A DNA stretch of 64,000 nt. Origin: CAZAQV01 sp964487255. Lineage in GTDB: Bacteria; Myxococcota_A; Polyangia; Polyangiales; CAZAQV01. Location: contig CAZAQV010000031.1 in assembly GCA_964487255.1 (NCBI GenBank), forward strand, positions 6,264-70,263. The letters run 5' to 3'. A program made the position numbers and the translations under genes. Under the pieces are notes generated by a model, which saw only the letters and a program-made list of their open reading frames with translations, was not told the DNA's origin and did no database searches. Positions 23,382-32,758 of the stretch are shown piece after piece (positions within the stretch are counted from its first letter, which is position 1; every line of letters starts with the position of its first letter).

Positions 23382-25247
23382 CTAGCGTGGCGCTGAACTG
23401 GGATCGGGTAAGCCACGTCCGCTCGACTCCCAGAACGCTTCGACCGTCGCCGTTCGTGTGTGGCGGATCCAATCCTTCAAGCTTTGGTATGGGGCGCTGC
23501 CTGCTGCGAGCCCCGTCAGACGCGACTCGGCCTCTTCGACGGCGGAGACCACCTGAAGCAACCGCTCTTCGCTATGCAAAAGTGCCTGATGAATGCTCTT
23601 GATCTGCATACCCATGTGGTTTGCAATGCCCGTCGTTCCAGCAAAGGTATCGCCGTGAGGCTTGCCGCCGAGCGGAAATTCGACCGGCAGTGTCGGACGC
23701 GGATGGACGATGCCCCGCTCGCGGTCGACGGCCTTGGCGAGCCAAGAAAAGTCATCGTCAAGAGTCCAGGTGCCATAGCCTTGCGTGGGAAGGGGCATGG
23801 CGCCTGTCCCCGCAAGGGTGCCACCCGGCGAGAAAAGCGCAGTGGGCACGGAGTTGCCGCCATCCGTGACGATGGTCGCTTCGTCGACGCTGTTGCTGAA
23901 GCTCTCGACAAAACGCAAGTACGAGCGCTTGGAAAGCGCAGGTTTGTTCGACATCTCCTTCGCGTCCTCTACCGTCATTTCCAGCAGCCGAATGCGAGCG
24001 TCGAGGTCGGCCGGATGGAGCAACGGTGCGTCGCCCCATTTGTCCTTCAGACGTCGGAGCTCGTCGAGCTGGAGCTGGGCGTTGTCTACGAGCATGTGCA
24101 GCGCCGGCTCCACCAGTTCTGCCAGTTCCGGGCGCGCGGCGTCGTCTTCGGGAATCGCACGCCAACGATCCAAGATCGCGGGCAACTCGTCCAACGAATA
24201 GGCTGGGTGAAAATCCAGACCTTCATTGAGGCTGGTGGTGAGAAGCGTGTCGCTCCACGGCCAGTCGCCAAGATGGTTGGCGCTCTGATTCGGATCGGGC
24301 ATCCAATCGCCAAGTCCATGCAGCGTGTACCTGCTGCTCTTCAACTTGAAGCGGGTCTGGAGATCGTGCTGAAAGCGAGCTTGCTGCCAGAGCAAATCGA
24401 CATGGTTTTCGACCCACTTGGGTGCTGTGCCAAACACCGCGAGCTGCTTGGCCACGTCGGTGGCGGCTTCTTTGTCGAGTTCGCTCAGCAAGAGCCGGCC
24501 GTCAAACGCAGCCGACTCCTCGGGAAAATACTTTTCGAGCGAGGTGCGAGAGACAAAGCGATCGCGGTAGGGAACGTCTTGCGCACGCGCAAGGCCGTGC
24601 AGCCGAAGGGTCTTTCGTTGGAGGCTGCTGGCGTCGTGAAGCTCGTCTTCCCGTGAGGCCAAGTGCTCGAGCAGCTCGCGCAGAGAGGCGATCCCTGGTT
24701 TGAGCGAATTGACCTGTTCCCGAACCACACCGCGCGCGTTGAGCGCACGCTTCCATTCGCCGCTGTCGCGTGCCACGCCGACGGTCAGGTCTGCCGCGCC
24801 CAATTTCAGTTCCGGGTGCAAGGCGCCGTAGGCGACCGCACCCTGCCAATCGGTGAGTGCCGCCTTGCGCGTCTGCTGCGGAAGTTCGTTGAAGGCATCC
24901 GCGCCGCGTACGAGCCAGTTGACCCTATCGATCTGAGCAAGCTCATCGACGACAGTGGCAAGTTTGGCCAAACCTGCGTGCTGCGCAAACCCGACGGTGG
25001 GCATGCGCTGTTGCTGCCGAGGGTTGGAAACCGGACTCGACTCAAGCGAGATATCGGGGATTGAAAAAGTCGGCTGCCTGGCGGTCCCCGCACCTGCGGC
25101 GCCCGCGATATTGAGCGCCGTGGTCTCTCCCAGGGCGGACAGCGCCGGCAGCGCACAGATCCCGATGAACAGAATAAGCACAAGATTCTGCGTCACGGCG
25201 AGTCCACGTTGCCTCTGTCCAAAGCGCCGATGAGTTCGAGATTTCAT
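23382..25247 (-). CDS. Large exported protein of unknown family (paralogue 2)
   Basis: The protein has 621 residues. The N-terminus KSRTHRRFGQRQRGLAVTQNLVLILFIG is a basic segment, an RG and then a hydrophobic helix. This looks like a class-III/TadE-type prepilin or signal anchor, although the Glu at +5 is missing. The rest is helix-rich, with many Leu/Asp/Glu/Arg, segments such as LAQIDRVNWLVRGADAFNELPQQTRKAALTDWQG, and a Cys-free composition. It is paralogous along its length to the protein at 25244, whose stop overlaps this start (ATGA), so the two are translationally coupled. No enzyme motif seen. A structural or extracellular-assembly role is only a guess. Confidence 0.6.
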   Translation of the reverse strand: MKSRTHRRFGQRQRGLAVTQNLVLILFIGICALPALSALGETTALNIAGAAGAGTARQPTFSIPDISLESSPVSNPRQQQRMPTVGFAQHAGLAKLATVVDELAQIDRVNWLVRGADAFNELPQQTRKAALTDWQGAVAYGALHPELKLGAADLTVGVARDSGEWKRALNARGVVREQVNSLKPGIASLRELLEHLASREDELHDASSLQRKTLRLHGLARAQDVPYRDRFVSRTSLEKYFPEESAAFDGRLLLSELDKEAATDVAKQLAVFGTAPKWVENHVDLLWQQARFQHDLQTRFKLKSSRYTLHGLGDWMPDPNQSANHLGDWPWSDTLLTTSLNEGLDFHPAYSLDELPAILDRWRAIPEDDAARPELAELVEPALHMLVDNAQLQLDELRRLKDKWGDAPLLHPADLDARIRLLEMTVEDAKEMSNKPALSKRSYLRFVESFSNSVDEATIVTDGGNSVPTALFSPGGTLAGTGAMPLPTQGYGTWTLDDDFSWLAKAVDRERGIVHPRPTLPVEFPLGGKPHGDTFAGTTGIANHMGMQIKSIHQALLHSEERLLQVVSAVEEAESRLTGLAAGSAPYQSLKDWIRHTRTATVEAFWESSGRGLPDPSSAPR

Positions 25248-27139
25248 TGTGCACCTCCGACGCGTGCAGGCAGTTGGTCGAACACGGGGTGATCGAGAAG
25301 TTCGGGTTTGGTCTCCCAGAACGCTTCGCCGAAGGCTTTTTTTGCGCTTGTGATCAACTTGTCCAGCTGGTCGGCTTCGGCCAGCTCACCAGCCCTGCGC
25401 ATCGCGTCCCGCACGCTTTCGGCACGCCGGACCTCATGGACCCGATTGACCGCCAGTTCGAGATGCCGAGTCATCCTTTCTTTGATGACGACGGTGTGTG
25501 CGACGTCGTGTGCGGCGAACTCCACCGGTCCGCCCAGCACGCCATCGAACACGCGTCCGGCGAGCGGCACTTCGGCCGGAAGTACCAGAGAATCGAGCGA
25601 GGTGCTGTCTCTCATAATCGCATCGGCGAACCATTGATACGCATCATCAAAGCCCCAATAGCCAGCCCCGATGCTCGGCAAGGGGAAGGTCTCGATATCG
25701 CTCTTTCGGGTGACACCTCGGACAAAGACGTTCGACCGGCTGCCAGGCCCCGTCTGCACAAGGGACGCTTCTTCGAAGTCTTGTAGATACTGATCGACAA
25801 ACGCGAGGTATGCGTTTTTCGACAGCGTACGCTGCTTCAGCAAGGCATTGGTGTCGCGCGAAAGCTTGCGAAGCTTTGCTGCGCGCTCTGCAAGGTCGGA
25901 CAGCAGGGGCGCGTCCGCCCAAGAGGCTGCCAACGCATCGAGGGCGGTGGCGCCGAGCGCTGCGTTGTCGTGAAGCATGCGCAAACCCGCTTGGGCAAGT
26001 TTGGCTACTTCGGCGCTCGGTGTGACCGGATCGTCGATCGCGGCCAAGCGGCTCAGCGTATTTCGAAGCTGTTCGCGGTCGTAGGCAAAGGCATGTGTCT
26101 GGGTACGATTGAACTCACCGAGTAGATCGAGCCGACTGTAGGGCAGGGGATGTCCCTCAAAGCGCGCGCTTTGATCCGGAAGCCAGCCTCCTCGTTCAAC
26201 CTCACGACCTGCATTTTGCGCGCCGTCGCGATGCTGATTTTCGAACACGAGGCGGGCTTGCTCCCGCATGAGCTGCAGCTGGTTGCGTATCCAGATGGGC
26301 GAGGTGTCAGGTGTGGCGATCGTCTGCGCTGCGCGCACGGCCAGCTCAAGAGGAATATCGGAGACCAAGGCGCTGTTGGCCAAGTCTTCCAGCATGGCGC
26401 GTTCGGCGCTGAGGTCGGCTTTGCGCAGCATTCGCTCAATATCGGCCTTGCCGATCATGCGAACATCGAAGGGCACGATGGCCGGGCTCGAAAACCCATG
26501 CAGCCGTACCAAGCGTCGCGCCATGCTCTTGCTCTCAGCAAGATCGGAGAGCATTTTGTATCGCTCGAGTTCTGTGAGCAGGTCGCCCAGGCCGACATGG
26601 GCGCGGCGCACGTGTTCGACGCGTTCGAACCTTGTGACGCCGGGTCGGGTGCCGACGCTGCGTACAACATCTTGTAGCGTGGCAGGAAGACGCTCGATCG
26701 CATCGAAACGAGCGCCTGGTTGGGCTTGCGGGCCGGCAATAATCCAGTCGGCAAACTCAACTGTGGGGGTCCGTTGGATTGCGCTGTAGGCAGCAAAGCC
26801 GCGCCAATCGTCGATCACCGCGTGTCGTGTGGACTCTGAAAGCCTGCCAAAGGCTGCCGGCGCGCCCTCGACCAGGTAGCGCGCATGGTCAACCTTGGCC
26901 AGATCCTCGCCGAGCGTCGCCAGCAAAAAGGGGACTCTGCCCCACACCACTGCCTGTTGTTGGCTGGTCAGCTCGGGCGTCTGAACATGCGGGAGGGACG
27001 ATGTCTCCGCGGTATCGATTGGACTGCCAGTCGCGGTCCCCGCGATCTGCGATCGAAAAACTTGTCCGAGTGCGGCCAGACCCGATGACGCTGGAAGTGC
27101 AAGCAGGACCAGCAACAAGAGATGGGGCACCTTCACCAT
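25244..27139 (-). CDS. Large exported protein of unknown family (paralogue 1)
   Basis: The product has 631 residues from ATG 27139, which begins MVKVPHLLLLVLLALPASSG, a normal Sec signal; the open frame continues upstream without support. It shares ordered landmarks with paralogue 2: AKVDHARYLVEGAPAAFGRL versus AQIDRVNWLVRGADAFNEL, SKNAYLAFVDQ versus SKRSYLRFVES, YWGFDDAYQWFADA versus TWTLDDDFSWLAKA, and AFGEAFWETKPE versus ATVEAFWESSGR. The duplication must be old. It is predominantly alpha-helical with no catalytic motif. First gene of a two-gene coupled operon. Function unknown. Confidence 0.6.
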   Translation of the reverse strand: MVKVPHLLLLVLLALPASSGLAALGQVFRSQIAGTATGSPIDTAETSSLPHVQTPELTSQQQAVVWGRVPFLLATLGEDLAKVDHARYLVEGAPAAFGRLSESTRHAVIDDWRGFAAYSAIQRTPTVEFADWIIAGPQAQPGARFDAIERLPATLQDVVRSVGTRPGVTRFERVEHVRRAHVGLGDLLTELERYKMLSDLAESKSMARRLVRLHGFSSPAIVPFDVRMIGKADIERMLRKADLSAERAMLEDLANSALVSDIPLELAVRAAQTIATPDTSPIWIRNQLQLMREQARLVFENQHRDGAQNAGREVERGGWLPDQSARFEGHPLPYSRLDLLGEFNRTQTHAFAYDREQLRNTLSRLAAIDDPVTPSAEVAKLAQAGLRMLHDNAALGATALDALAASWADAPLLSDLAERAAKLRKLSRDTNALLKQRTLSKNAYLAFVDQYLQDFEEASLVQTGPGSRSNVFVRGVTRKSDIETFPLPSIGAGYWGFDDAYQWFADAIMRDSTSLDSLVLPAEVPLAGRVFDGVLGGPVEFAAHDVAHTVVIKERMTRHLELAVNRVHEVRRAESVRDAMRRAGELAEADQLDKLITSAKKAFGEAFWETKPELLDHPVFDQLPARVGGAQ

Positions 27140-27181
27140 GACGGTGCAATAAGCAAGCAACATGCCAGCGCAATGCTGCAC

Positions 27182-27471
27182 ACGGTGTCCATAACTTAAT
27201 GTTATTTATCCGCTTTCATTGACGATGTGCAGCTTCAACACATCAACCGGCTCCTCGACCTTCGATTCGTGCGGGTGAACTGAGGTCTCAAGACCGCGAG
27301 GCGCGCTCCACGTCGAACATCTTCCACCAGAGCGTTTCAGGAGCCGCCACCATGCCCGTTGGCACAACGTGTTGCCGGTGCGCTGCCGGAAGCAGGCGGA
27401 ACCTTTGCCCGGTAACATGAGCAAAACACGCTTGCGACTCGTCGGCACGATACCTGCAACTGTTTGGTGTT
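27182..27471. other. 290-base intergenic region with no gene seen
   Basis: It separates the divergent genes starting at 27139 and 27472. Open frames here lack coding character. CGGCAC-N5-CTGCA at 27443-27458 is a two-mismatch sigma-54-like match, but it would start transcription only three bases before ATG 27472. Confidence 0.4.
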
Positions 27472-29208
27472 ATGGGGTTGGAGAAGCAAAGTGTTGCATG
27501 GCTCTTGGCCGGCTATGTGGGGCTGAGCAGCGCCTGTACGGGAGCGCTCGATGAAGAGATGGGGGCGAACGATTGGATGTCCGATGACCGTGAGGCGGGT
27601 GTGATGTCCGACGGTGGTACGTTGATGCCATGGGGGACCGGGACTGATCCCGGGCGTCCCGATATCGTACAGGAAGACACCGAGTGTGCACCCGGCACAA
27701 CCGTCTTGCGACGACTCAATCGGGCCGAACTGGGAAATACACTCGTTGACCTCTTTGCGGTCGACGTCAACCTTGACCCGGTCCTCCCGGACCCGACTTC
27801 GGGGGGATTCAATACGATCGCAGATATCCTGGTCGTACTTCCCGATGGTCTCAAACGCTACGAGCGGGTGTTTGAGGAGACGATCGATACGCTGCTTGCC
27901 GACAGTACGGCACGCGCAACCCTCATCGCGTGCGAACAGGAAAGTCGCGACTGTCTCGCCGAGACCCTGAGTAGCGCGCTTCCGCGGATTTGGCGCCGCG
28001 AAGTCGGTGAAGCCGAACGTGTAGCCTTGGTCGAACAAGCCCTGGGAGTGTTCGATGAGCACGGGTTTGACGATGCACTGCGTATTGGTCTGAAAACCGC
28101 ATTAATGTCTGCGAGTTTCATTTACCGTACAGAGTTGCCTCCCGCGCAGGCCGAGGGCGCGTTTCCACTGGGCAACTACGAAACCGCCAACCGGCTTTCG
28201 TACTTCTTGTGGAGCTCAATGCCCGATGAACAGCTCTTTGAACGTGCGGCAACCGCAAAACTGGGGGATCCGGCGGTTCTTCAAGCGGAAGTCTCCAGAA
28301 TGCTGGACGACCCTCGCGCTTCGGCACTGCTCGACAACTTCGTCACCTACTGGCTGCAGCTCTACGAACTCGATGGCCTGGACAAAGATCTTAACGATTT
28401 TCCGGGTTGGGACGAAGAGCTGCGAAGCTCGATTCGTCTCGAGACGCGGCTTTTCATGCGCGCTGCCATCCACGAGAAATGGCCGATCAACAAATTGCTG
28501 ACCTCCAACGAAGCGTTTATCAATGAGCGACTGGCTCGTCACTATGGCATGGAGCTCGCTGGCTCGTCATTGGACTCTGGGTTTTATCGCGTGCCGCGTG
28601 GGGATGGACTTCGCGGTGGCCTTCTCAGTCAAGCCAGCATTCTTTCACTCACCAGCCCACCCACAGCCGACCACTTTGCGGTGATCCGACGTGGGCAATG
28701 GGTGCTCGAGCAACTGCTGTGTCAACCGCCCCCTCCGCCACCCGACGGGGTGGAAGGCTTGATGAACAATGAAGCGATCGACCTTAGCCGACCGGTTAAG
28801 GAGGTGTTGAGTCAGCATCGAAGTGACCCCTCCTGCGCGGTGTGCCACACGGATATGGATCCCATCGGTTTCGGTCTTGAAGTGTTTAGTTGGACCGGTG
28901 TTGAGCGGCAAGTCGATGCGCACGGCAATCCGGTGGACGCCACGGGGCAGCTTCCCGATGGAAGTCAGTTCAACGGGCCGGTGGAGTTGGCTGCACTGCT
29001 GGCAGAGGGGGGCCGGTTCACACGATGCTCGGCGCAAAACGTGTTCGTTTATGCTCTCGGGCGCGTGTCAAACGAGTTGAACTCCTGCATTGTTGCCAAT
29101 GCTCTGGAGGGGTTGAACCCTGAAGTGCACAGCCTTCAGGACCTGATTGCGCGCGTTGTGACGAGCGATGCATTCCTGTTTGCCAATGTTCAGGAGGAGA
29201 CGTTATGA
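27472..29208 (+). CDS. DUF1587/1595/1592/1588/1585 lipoprotein with CxxCH
   Basis: The protein has 578 residues; the signal ends in the lipobox LSSAC. The order of recognisable segments is: DUF1587-like LRRLNRAELGNTLVDLF (near 80), DUF1595-like LPRIWRREVGEAERVALV, DUF1592 NRLSYFLWSSMPDEQLF, DUF1588 RGGLLSQASILSLTSPP...VIRRGQWVLEQLLCQPPPPPP, and DUF1585-like RCSAQNVFVYALGR. CAVCH near residue 454 is a single c-type haem-binding motif. Such proteins occur with DUF1552 partners in Planctomycetes and Myxococcota and are thought to be periplasmic redox proteins. The stop overlaps the start of the DUF1552 gene (ATGA), so the two are coupled. Biological substrate unknown. Confidence 0.88.
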   Translation: MGLEKQSVAWLLAGYVGLSSACTGALDEEMGANDWMSDDREAGVMSDGGTLMPWGTGTDPGRPDIVQEDTECAPGTTVLRRLNRAELGNTLVDLFAVDVNLDPVLPDPTSGGFNTIADILVVLPDGLKRYERVFEETIDTLLADSTARATLIACEQESRDCLAETLSSALPRIWRREVGEAERVALVEQALGVFDEHGFDDALRIGLKTALMSASFIYRTELPPAQAEGAFPLGNYETANRLSYFLWSSMPDEQLFERAATAKLGDPAVLQAEVSRMLDDPRASALLDNFVTYWLQLYELDGLDKDLNDFPGWDEELRSSIRLETRLFMRAAIHEKWPINKLLTSNEAFINERLARHYGMELAGSSLDSGFYRVPRGDGLRGGLLSQASILSLTSPPTADHFAVIRRGQWVLEQLLCQPPPPPPDGVEGLMNNEAIDLSRPVKEVLSQHRSDPSCAVCHTDMDPIGFGLEVFSWTGVERQVDAHGNPVDATGQLPDGSQFNGPVELAALLAEGGRFTRCSAQNVFVYALGRVSNELNSCIVANALEGLNPEVHSLQDLIARVVTSDAFLFANVQEETL

Positions 29209-30605
29209 GCCGGCCATCGTGGAAGCTGAATCGTAGAACGGTACTTCGGGGGTCCGGCGCGCTACTTGCGTTACCGGTACTCGATGTCATGCGACCCAAG
29301 CGTGCGTTTGCCGCAGACACGCCGCGGCGCATGGTCTACTGGTACATCGCGAACGGTGTCTCGGAAGCACACTGGACCCCCAGCTCGGCAGGTCCAGGGT
29401 ATGATTTGCCCTATAGTTTGGAGCCACTCGGATCGATCGCGGGGCTCCAGGATCAGGTGAGCGTCATCAGTGGTGTCAATGGTCGAGCATCATATAGCGT
29501 CCACGAAGGCCCTCATTCGCGTGCGACAACGGCGTGTCTTACCGCGAACACCTTGGACGCCCCGTACGGCACGAAGGTGGGTGGCCCTTCCGCCGATCAG
29601 GTGGTAGCCAACGCTTTGCGCAATCAGGGGATCAACACCTCTTTGAAATATCTTGCGTTGGGCACCGAAGAGCCCAAGACGCGAGGCTGTGACGGAAAAC
29701 AGTACTCAAGCGTGTACTGCAACACCATTTCATGGGCAGCGCCCACCCTTCCCATCCAAAAGGAATACCGCCCCGCTTCGCTTTTCGAGACGCTGACTGG
29801 TGAGCGGCCGAGTGGCGCAGCGATGACGGACACGAATCCGACTCAGCAGCCGAGCTCGATTTGGCAGAACAGTGCGGTTCAGCAGAGCGTCCTTCACCAT
29901 GTCAACGAAGACGCAAAACGACTGCGAAAACGCTTGGGAATTCGCGACCGGGCCAAACTCGATGAGTACCTTACAAGCGTCGAAGAACTCGAACGTCGAG
30001 TGCGTGAGACAAGCACCACCCAAGAGTCCACCGATGCGACGGGCGCACTTCGTTGTTCGTTGCCCGACAACCTTCCTTCTTCTGCAAATTACCAAGAGAC
30101 AATCGATCTGATGGTCGATCTGATGTTTTGGGCTTTAGAGTGTGACATCACGCGTGTGGTGTCGTTCATGTTCGGCAATTCGACTTCGCAGCGCGTGTAC
30201 TCTCACCTTGGGATTTCAGGGCGCCACCATGCCATGTCTCACCATAAGGGAAATCAAACTACCATTAAGGAGTTGGCTGCGATTGCCCGCTATGAGATCG
30301 AAGTCTTTAGTCGCTTTTTGGCCAAGCTACATAGGGCGCAAGATGCTGACGGAAACAGTATGCTCCGCAACTCAATGGTGTTTCTCTCGAGTGACTGCCT
30401 CGACGGCAATTCTCACCAACGCAATCCACTTCCTGTGCTTGTTGCGGGGAGCGGAGGTGGCGCACTGCGTACGGGTCAGCATGTGGACTTTGGTGGCAAT
30501 GAAAATATGGGGAACTTGCATCTGACCCTCATGCGTGCGGCGGGGATCACACAAGGAAGCTTTGGTAAGTACGGTACGAAGGTATTGAGTGAGTTGCTTG
30601 CCTAG
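29205..30605 (+). CDS. DUF1552 protein, Tat-exported
   Basis: The product has 466 residues. The N-terminus NRRTVLRGSGALLALPVLD is a twin-arginine signal, as is usual for the family. Family segments include ANGVSEAHWTP, SVISGV, HSRATTACLTA, SADQVVAN, ISGRHHAMSHHKG and FLSSDCLDGNSHQRNPLPVLVAGSGG near the C-terminus. The fold resembles alkaline-phosphatase-like (DUF1501/sulfatase) proteins, but activity is unproven. Tat export implies folding, and perhaps metal loading, in the cytoplasm. It is translated together with the upstream CxxCH protein. Confidence 0.88.
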   Translation: MSRPSWKLNRRTVLRGSGALLALPVLDVMRPKRAFAADTPRRMVYWYIANGVSEAHWTPSSAGPGYDLPYSLEPLGSIAGLQDQVSVISGVNGRASYSVHEGPHSRATTACLTANTLDAPYGTKVGGPSADQVVANALRNQGINTSLKYLALGTEEPKTRGCDGKQYSSVYCNTISWAAPTLPIQKEYRPASLFETLTGERPSGAAMTDTNPTQQPSSIWQNSAVQQSVLHHVNEDAKRLRKRLGIRDRAKLDEYLTSVEELERRVRETSTTQESTDATGALRCSLPDNLPSSANYQETIDLMVDLMFWALECDITRVVSFMFGNSTSQRVYSHLGISGRHHAMSHHKGNQTTIKELAAIARYEIEVFSRFLAKLHRAQDADGNSMLRNSMVFLSSDCLDGNSHQRNPLPVLVAGSGGGALRTGQHVDFGGNENMGNLHLTLMRAAGITQGSFGKYGTKVLSELLA

Positions 30606-30737
30606 ACCTAGGTCAGCTAAAACAGACCGAGCCTGAGCGCCCAGCGAGCCAGATCCGTTCGTCGCTCAAGCTCGAATTTGCGTTGCACGTCCTTCGCTTT
30701 CGCTTCTCCGCCTCCAACCGCCCATCCGAGGCTTGCG

Positions 30738-31538
30738 CTACAAGTAAAACCCGAGCGCGAGCCGGATGTAGGGAATGAAGCGGCCTTTGGTCTTGAGGTC
30801 ACCGCTGAGGTTCGGGTCTTCTTTGAAGACGAAGCGAAAGTCCGGGTTGAACAGAGTCCACTCGGGGTTGTCGAGGCTGCTGTAGCTGAGGCCAAAGGCT
30901 AGCGTGCCAAAGAAGTTTTCGGCGAAGAGAACATTGGCGCCGCCCATCAAGCCGATCGCATAGCCGTGGCGGACATCGCCTCCGCAGAAGCTCACGAAGT
31001 CGCCTTCACAGCGTTGGTTTGACTCCACGATCGTGTAGTCAAAGCGTGCGGCGATGAACGAGATGGCGTCTTTTTTGGTGATGTTGACACGTGGCGCGAA
31101 GCGCAAGGAGTGACTGTTGAACTGACCGCCAAAAGGCGACCACAGCCGCGCACGTCCGCCGATGGCTAGACCGAAAGCTTCTGCGATGATCAGTTCGTAC
31201 TCGACGTTGAGCGTACCGAATAAGATCAGGTCGACCGGCTCGAGCGAAAAAAGGTGCGTCGGCACGGTCGGTTCGACCTTGGTCACCACGATAGGCTGTG
31301 CAGGTGGTGGCGCCTGTGAGACGGCCGTTGGCGAGATGCGTCCCGGCGTTTGCGTTGGTTGCGTTGGTTGCGTTTGCGGGCGTTGGGGGCGTGGTGGCGG
31401 CGGCACCGGCTGGCTCAACCCTTGGTCTGCCGAACCGTGGTCTGGCGATTGTTGCGCGTGCGCGGCGGACGGCTCGAACCCGACCACGCCCATGAGAAAC
31501 AATGCAGCAGTTGCCGAGACCCCCGCACGAACGTCCAT
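30738..31538 (-). CDS. Outer-membrane beta-barrel protein
   Basis: The protein has 266 residues with a Sec signal ending AAHA|QQ. Residues 30-85 are a Pro/Gln/Thr-rich linker (PPPPRPQRPQTQPTQPTQTP). From about 95 on, alternating hydrophobic and polar strands (DLILFGTLNVEYELIIAEAFGLAIGG, DAISFIAARFDYTIV, FFGTLAFGLSYS) end in FIPYIRLALGFYL, a typical terminal strand for barrel assembly. A two-cysteine loop (RCEGDFVSFCGG) could form a disulfide. The pore or receptor role cannot be told. It is convergent with the DUF1552 gene. Confidence 0.75.
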   Translation of the reverse strand: MDVRAGVSATAALFLMGVVGFEPSAAHAQQSPDHGSADQGLSQPVPPPPRPQRPQTQPTQPTQTPGRISPTAVSQAPPPAQPIVVTKVEPTVPTHLFSLEPVDLILFGTLNVEYELIIAEAFGLAIGGRARLWSPFGGQFNSHSLRFAPRVNITKKDAISFIAARFDYTIVESNQRCEGDFVSFCGGDVRHGYAIGLMGGANVLFAENFFGTLAFGLSYSSLDNPEWTLFNPDFRFVFKEDPNLSGDLKTKGRFIPYIRLALGFYL

Positions 31539-31803
31539 GATCGGAGCTTACATGACTGCAGGACAGGATGCTGGAACCGAGCTGCGAACGAACAACAGCG
31601 TCTCAGGAGCAGCCGCTTCGTGGAGCCGCCCTTGGACCACGGGAAGTTGTGTGGCTGGTGCGTTGACGCAGCGTTGCAAGTGGCGCCTCAAGCGCTCCAA
31701 TCGAAGCCGGGATAGCGCCGGGTGCGTCCAGCAAAGCACAATATCATTCAGCAAATAGGCGTCGAGCTTTTGGAACGAGCGTTGCTTCTCTTGAAGCGTA
31801 CCG

Positions 31804-32712
31804 GTGAAGACGCTCCTGTTCAGCGCTGTCGCGATCGCCACGATCAGTGGGTGCACGACGGGCGAACTCTCGCTCGAGAACTTCGATGCTGGTGGTAGCC
31901 CCGTTTCGAAGTCAGACACGCTTTCGGCGGGTCCCGATGCGACGACTGGGGTGGACGGCCAGACCGCGCGCGAATGTGAGAGCGCAGATTGCCAATGTCT
32001 CGCACCTTCCCAACTGTGCGATGGCGTTTGCACCGACACGGCCTCCAATAGCCTGCATTGCGGAGGTTGTGGTCAAGCCTGCCCTTCAACTGCGAGTTGC
32101 GCCAACTCGAAGTGTCAATGTCCGCAAGGGCAGACGCTGTGCGGTGACCGATGCGTCGACACCACTTCCGATCCGGGACATTGCGGTGACTGCAACGTCG
32201 CTTGCGACTCGTCGCAAGTATGTAGCGGCTCCTCGTGCCAGTCTGGGTGCGGCGAGTTGTCCGCTTGCTCACGCGCTTGCGTCGATCTTCAAAGTGACCC
32301 TGCAAACTGTGGCTCGTGTGGGTTCGCTTGTGGCGATGGCAGAACGTGCGCGAATGGCACGTGCGTCTGTCGCGGTGAGGCACCAGCCTTCGCTCAAGTG
32401 GAGCAGCTGATGGTGTCCAGCTGTTTGGGCAACGGCTGTCATTCCGACCCCACGGGACCCAACGGTCCTGCCGAGGGGCTGTCGCTTGAGTCGGGCGCTT
32501 GGTATGGGGCGATGGTGGAGGTGCCCGCTTCACAATGTGGTGACGGGCGACTACTCGTCGGTCCAGGCGATCCGAGTGCGAGTTACCTGATTCAGAAGTT
32601 GACGGGTCGAGACATGTGTTCGGGCAGCCTGATGCCCAAGGCAGGTCGCGCTCTGCCTTCCCAGGACATTGAACTCATCGCCAGCTGGATCTGTCACGGC
32701 GCGAGCCGTTAG
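31804..32712 (+). CDS. Cys-rich lipoprotein with cytochrome-like C-terminus
   Basis: The product has 302 residues, start GTG 31804; the signal ends in the lipobox ISGC. Residues ~60-200 carry four repeats of LCxxxCxDxxxDxxxCGxCxxxC, a Cys-knot-like module common in myxobacterial surface proteins. Residues 205-300 (VSSCLGNGCHSDPTGPNGPAEGLSLES, SYLIQKLTGRD, MPKAGRALPSQDIELIASWI) resemble the C-terminal part of planctomycete/myxobacterial cytochrome-like proteins. The CxxxxCH spacing (CLGNGCH) is not a standard CxxCH haem site. It may be a degenerate or non-haem domain. The 265 bases upstream (31539-31803) contain no gene. Confidence 0.68.
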   Translation: MKTLLFSAVAIATISGCTTGELSLENFDAGGSPVSKSDTLSAGPDATTGVDGQTARECESADCQCLAPSQLCDGVCTDTASNSLHCGGCGQACPSTASCANSKCQCPQGQTLCGDRCVDTTSDPGHCGDCNVACDSSQVCSGSSCQSGCGELSACSRACVDLQSDPANCGSCGFACGDGRTCANGTCVCRGEAPAFAQVEQLMVSSCLGNGCHSDPTGPNGPAEGLSLESGAWYGAMVEVPASQCGDGRLLVGPGDPSASYLIQKLTGRDMCSGSLMPKAGRALPSQDIELIASWICHGASR

Positions 32713-32758
32713 AAACCAAGTCGCACGGTGGCGGCCTCGAGGAGTCGATGAGCTGGTA

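Noticed and set aside
27152..27167. Minus-strand TGGCAT-N5-TTGCT upstream of the 27139 gene as sigma-54 promoter
   Set aside because: One mismatch, but the predicted start is two bases before the ATG; probably chance in GC-rich DNA.
27443..27458. Sigma-54-like CGGCAC-N5-CTGCA before the DUF1592 lipoprotein
   Set aside because: Two mismatches, and transcription would begin only about three bases before the ATG, leaving no ribosome site.
27337..28062. 241-codon minus-strand frame opposite the DUF1592 gene
   Set aside because: Antisense of a well-conserved lipoprotein start; no motif.
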